From assembly GCF_029854705.2 (NCBI RefSeq), contig NZ_CP139035.1:1426001-1490000 (forward strand): DNA of 64,000 nucleotides. Reading direction: 5' to 3'. Positions 62,907 through 64,000 of the stretch are shown in pieces. The position numbers and the translations under genes were made by a program. Below the pieces are notes generated by a model. The model had not been told where the DNA came from. It ran no database searches and worked only from the letters and a program-made list of their open reading frames with translations. Source of the stretch: Akkermansia sp. N21116 (GTDB lineage Bacteria > Verrucomicrobiota > Verrucomicrobiia > Verrucomicrobiales > Akkermansiaceae). Numbering within the stretch: the stretch's first letter is position 1; each line of letters opens with the position of its first letter.

Positions 62907-64000
62907 ATGAACAAGAAAGTATGGATATCAATAGCTGCCGTGTTGTTGGCAGCGGTGGCAGGCTGGTTCCTGTGGCCGACGGCTCCCGAGTATGGGGACA
63001 GCTATTCCGAGCAACAGCGGAAGCTGTGGAATGAGCGTCGGGCTATTTTACCTTGGATCTGGGCATTGGCAGATGGTATCCCGGATGTTGATGCTGAGTT
63101 TTTAAGTCGTGTGTTGGGCAAGGATAAAATGTGGGTGAAGGATGAATGGAAACGGCGAAAGGAATGTATAAAATCGATCGATAATGAAAGGATTAAGATT
63201 AAATGGGAAGAGAAGTTAGCCTATCCCGTACCTTCTGTTATTCATGAAGACTGGGCATCTTTGGCGGCAGAGCAAGTACCGATTCAGGAATGTTTACGTC
63301 GTGCAAATGGCGGCGATGCAGAGGCCTGTTTGGTGATGGCATGCCACTTGGGGTGGGGTAACAGAGAGTATTCTGAAGAGTTGGGCTGGAGAGGCGCTCG
63401 AGATGTCGGTTATTGGTTGGACAGGGCCGAGAAGTTGAATCATCAGGGGGCGCGTTTCTTAAAAGAATTCCTACGAATGACATTGCCGGAAAGCAGAAAA
63501 ACAATTACTGAAATTTCGGGTTCTACGATATATTGTGTGCGAAAAGCTTGCCCGAATTATGAAGATCTGCCGGGTTATGAAGGGTTCCTGAATTGTATGC
63601 GGAATGGCGATTTGGTGGCGTATTCCCTGATAGTAAAAATGGCTTGGAATCTCACTCTTCCTGACAAGGAAAGGATGTTATTGCTGGAATCTCTTCGGCG
63701 GCAGGTCAAATCAGGAGATGTGAGAGCGATGGAAAAGCTGTCTGATTTGATTTTCTTTGTTTCACAGGATACCTATCGATGCAATTTCGATATGATCCGA
63801 GAAATGAAAGACTCGTTTTGGGGGCGAGCTGTCGGCTTCCTTCCGTTCAAGGCTCAGGGGAGTTTATGGAATGGTCTTGTCAGGATTGGGTTGCTTGATG
63901 TGGAAGATACCGAGACGATGAAAGAATTGAGAGAAGGCATGGACTGTGCCCGTAAGGCTGCCCGAAGAGGTAGCCTCGCAGGTATGAATTGTTGCCTGTG
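62907..64000 (+). CDS. Membrane-anchored Sel1-repeat protein, array copy 8 (cut by window edge)
   Basis: The first 364 codons are present. The anchor and the first 32 bases are identical to those of copy 7, with only scattered, largely synonymous differences for the next 40 bases. PTAPEYGDSYSEQQRKLWNERRAILP follows. Then come CLRRANGGDAEACLVMA, DVGYWLDRAEKLNHQGARFLKEF, ACPNYEDLPGYEGF, GDVRAMEKLSDLIF and MKELREGMDCARKAARRGSLAGM at the edge. The helix segment after WNERR lacks LRDREK. The protein presumably continues to about 660 residues outside the window. Confidence 0.85.
   Translation, partial: MNKKVWISIAAVLLAAVAGWFLWPTAPEYGDSYSEQQRKLWNERRAILPWIWALADGIPDVDAEFLSRVLGKDKMWVKDEWKRRKECIKSIDNERIKIKWEEKLAYPVPSVIHEDWASLAAEQVPIQECLRRANGGDAEACLVMACHLGWGNREYSEELGWRGARDVGYWLDRAEKLNHQGARFLKEFLRMTLPESRKTITEISGSTIYCVRKACPNYEDLPGYEGFLNCMRNGDLVAYSLIVKMAWNLTLPDKERMLLLESLRRQVKSGDVRAMEKLSDLIFFVSQDTYRCNFDMIREMKDSFWGRAVGFLPFKAQGSLWNGLVRIGLLDVEDTETMKELREGMDCARKAARRGSLAGMNCCL

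Larger units (their letters stand above)
48729..64000 (+). repeat. Tandem array of eight Sel1-repeat paralogues (gene units 2 kb each)
   Basis: Eight head-to-tail units start at 48729, 50939, 52962, 54946, 56940, 58932, 60912 and 62907. Each unit has the same protein order: a basic Lys/Arg N-terminus, one hydrophobic anchor, EYG..YSEQQRKLWNERR, LRDREK helix, several Sel1-like repeats, and a terminal GRVYEDGIGTP repeat. The DNA from the GAGTATGGG of EYG to the WNERR codons is especially similar between units. The array continues beyond 64000. The family is not one I can name. Confidence 0.85.

Noticed and set aside
48729-64000. Interpretation of the 2-kb periodic repeats as CRISPR or a mobile element array
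   Set aside because: The repeats are gene-sized and coding, spaced by full reading frames, with no transposase, terminal inverted repeats or short spacer structure.

Overview
The window looks like a chromosomal segment of a Gram-negative, probably Verrucomicrobiota (Akkermansia-like) bacterium. This is an inference from the gene mix: a TonB receptor, Sel1-repeat proteins, cytochrome bd, the carboxynorspermidine route to polyamines, a GDP-fucose pathway, and generally weak Shine-Dalgarno sites. No rRNA, tRNA, CRISPR array or insertion sequence was recognised.

Layout. Positions 1-4.3 kb hold a Tat-exported DUF362 protein (cut by the edge), a MarR-GNAT fusion regulator with a palindromic operator, and a larC-larE-larB operon for the nickel-pincer cofactor. 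From 4.6 to 13.4 kb come malQ, a lipoprotein with an acidic tail, nspC and speA (polyamines), a small membrane protein and recJ. From 13.6 to 19.5 kb a TonB receptor, an ABC ATPase and a large FtsX-type permease form one operon. It meets, tail to tail with a 4-base overlap, an orphan gene resembling a phage structural protein. Next are an RlmI-type methyltransferase, an RmlD-type reductase, cydAB, an RclC-like protein and a SAM methyltransferase. From 43.8 down to 28.5 kb nearly everything is on the minus strand: gmd, fcl, a type II topoisomerase B subunit, uppS, manC, ruvX, an Spx/ArsC protein, truA, an M23 peptidase, nadD, hisA, a DUF167 protein, grpE, dnaJ, rsmE, a HAD-FolB fusion and gatB, ending at a clear terminator. 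On the plus strand follow ispE, a small exported protein, a DinG-type helicase and a GT11 fucosyltransferase. The fucosyltransferase would use the GDP-fucose made by ManC, Gmd and Fcl.

The last 15 kb (48.7-64.0 kb, continuing past the edge) is the striking part. It is a head-to-tail array of eight paralogous genes, each about 660 codons. Each encodes an N-terminal membrane anchor, a fixed YSEQQRKLWNERR-type motif, a charged helical segment and several Sel1-like repeats. One copy carries a frameshift, a decayed fragment of a further copy lies between the first two, and the 5' ends of the copies are strongly conserved at DNA level. I know of no assigned function for this family; it is the best candidate here for an undescribed, recombining multigene system.
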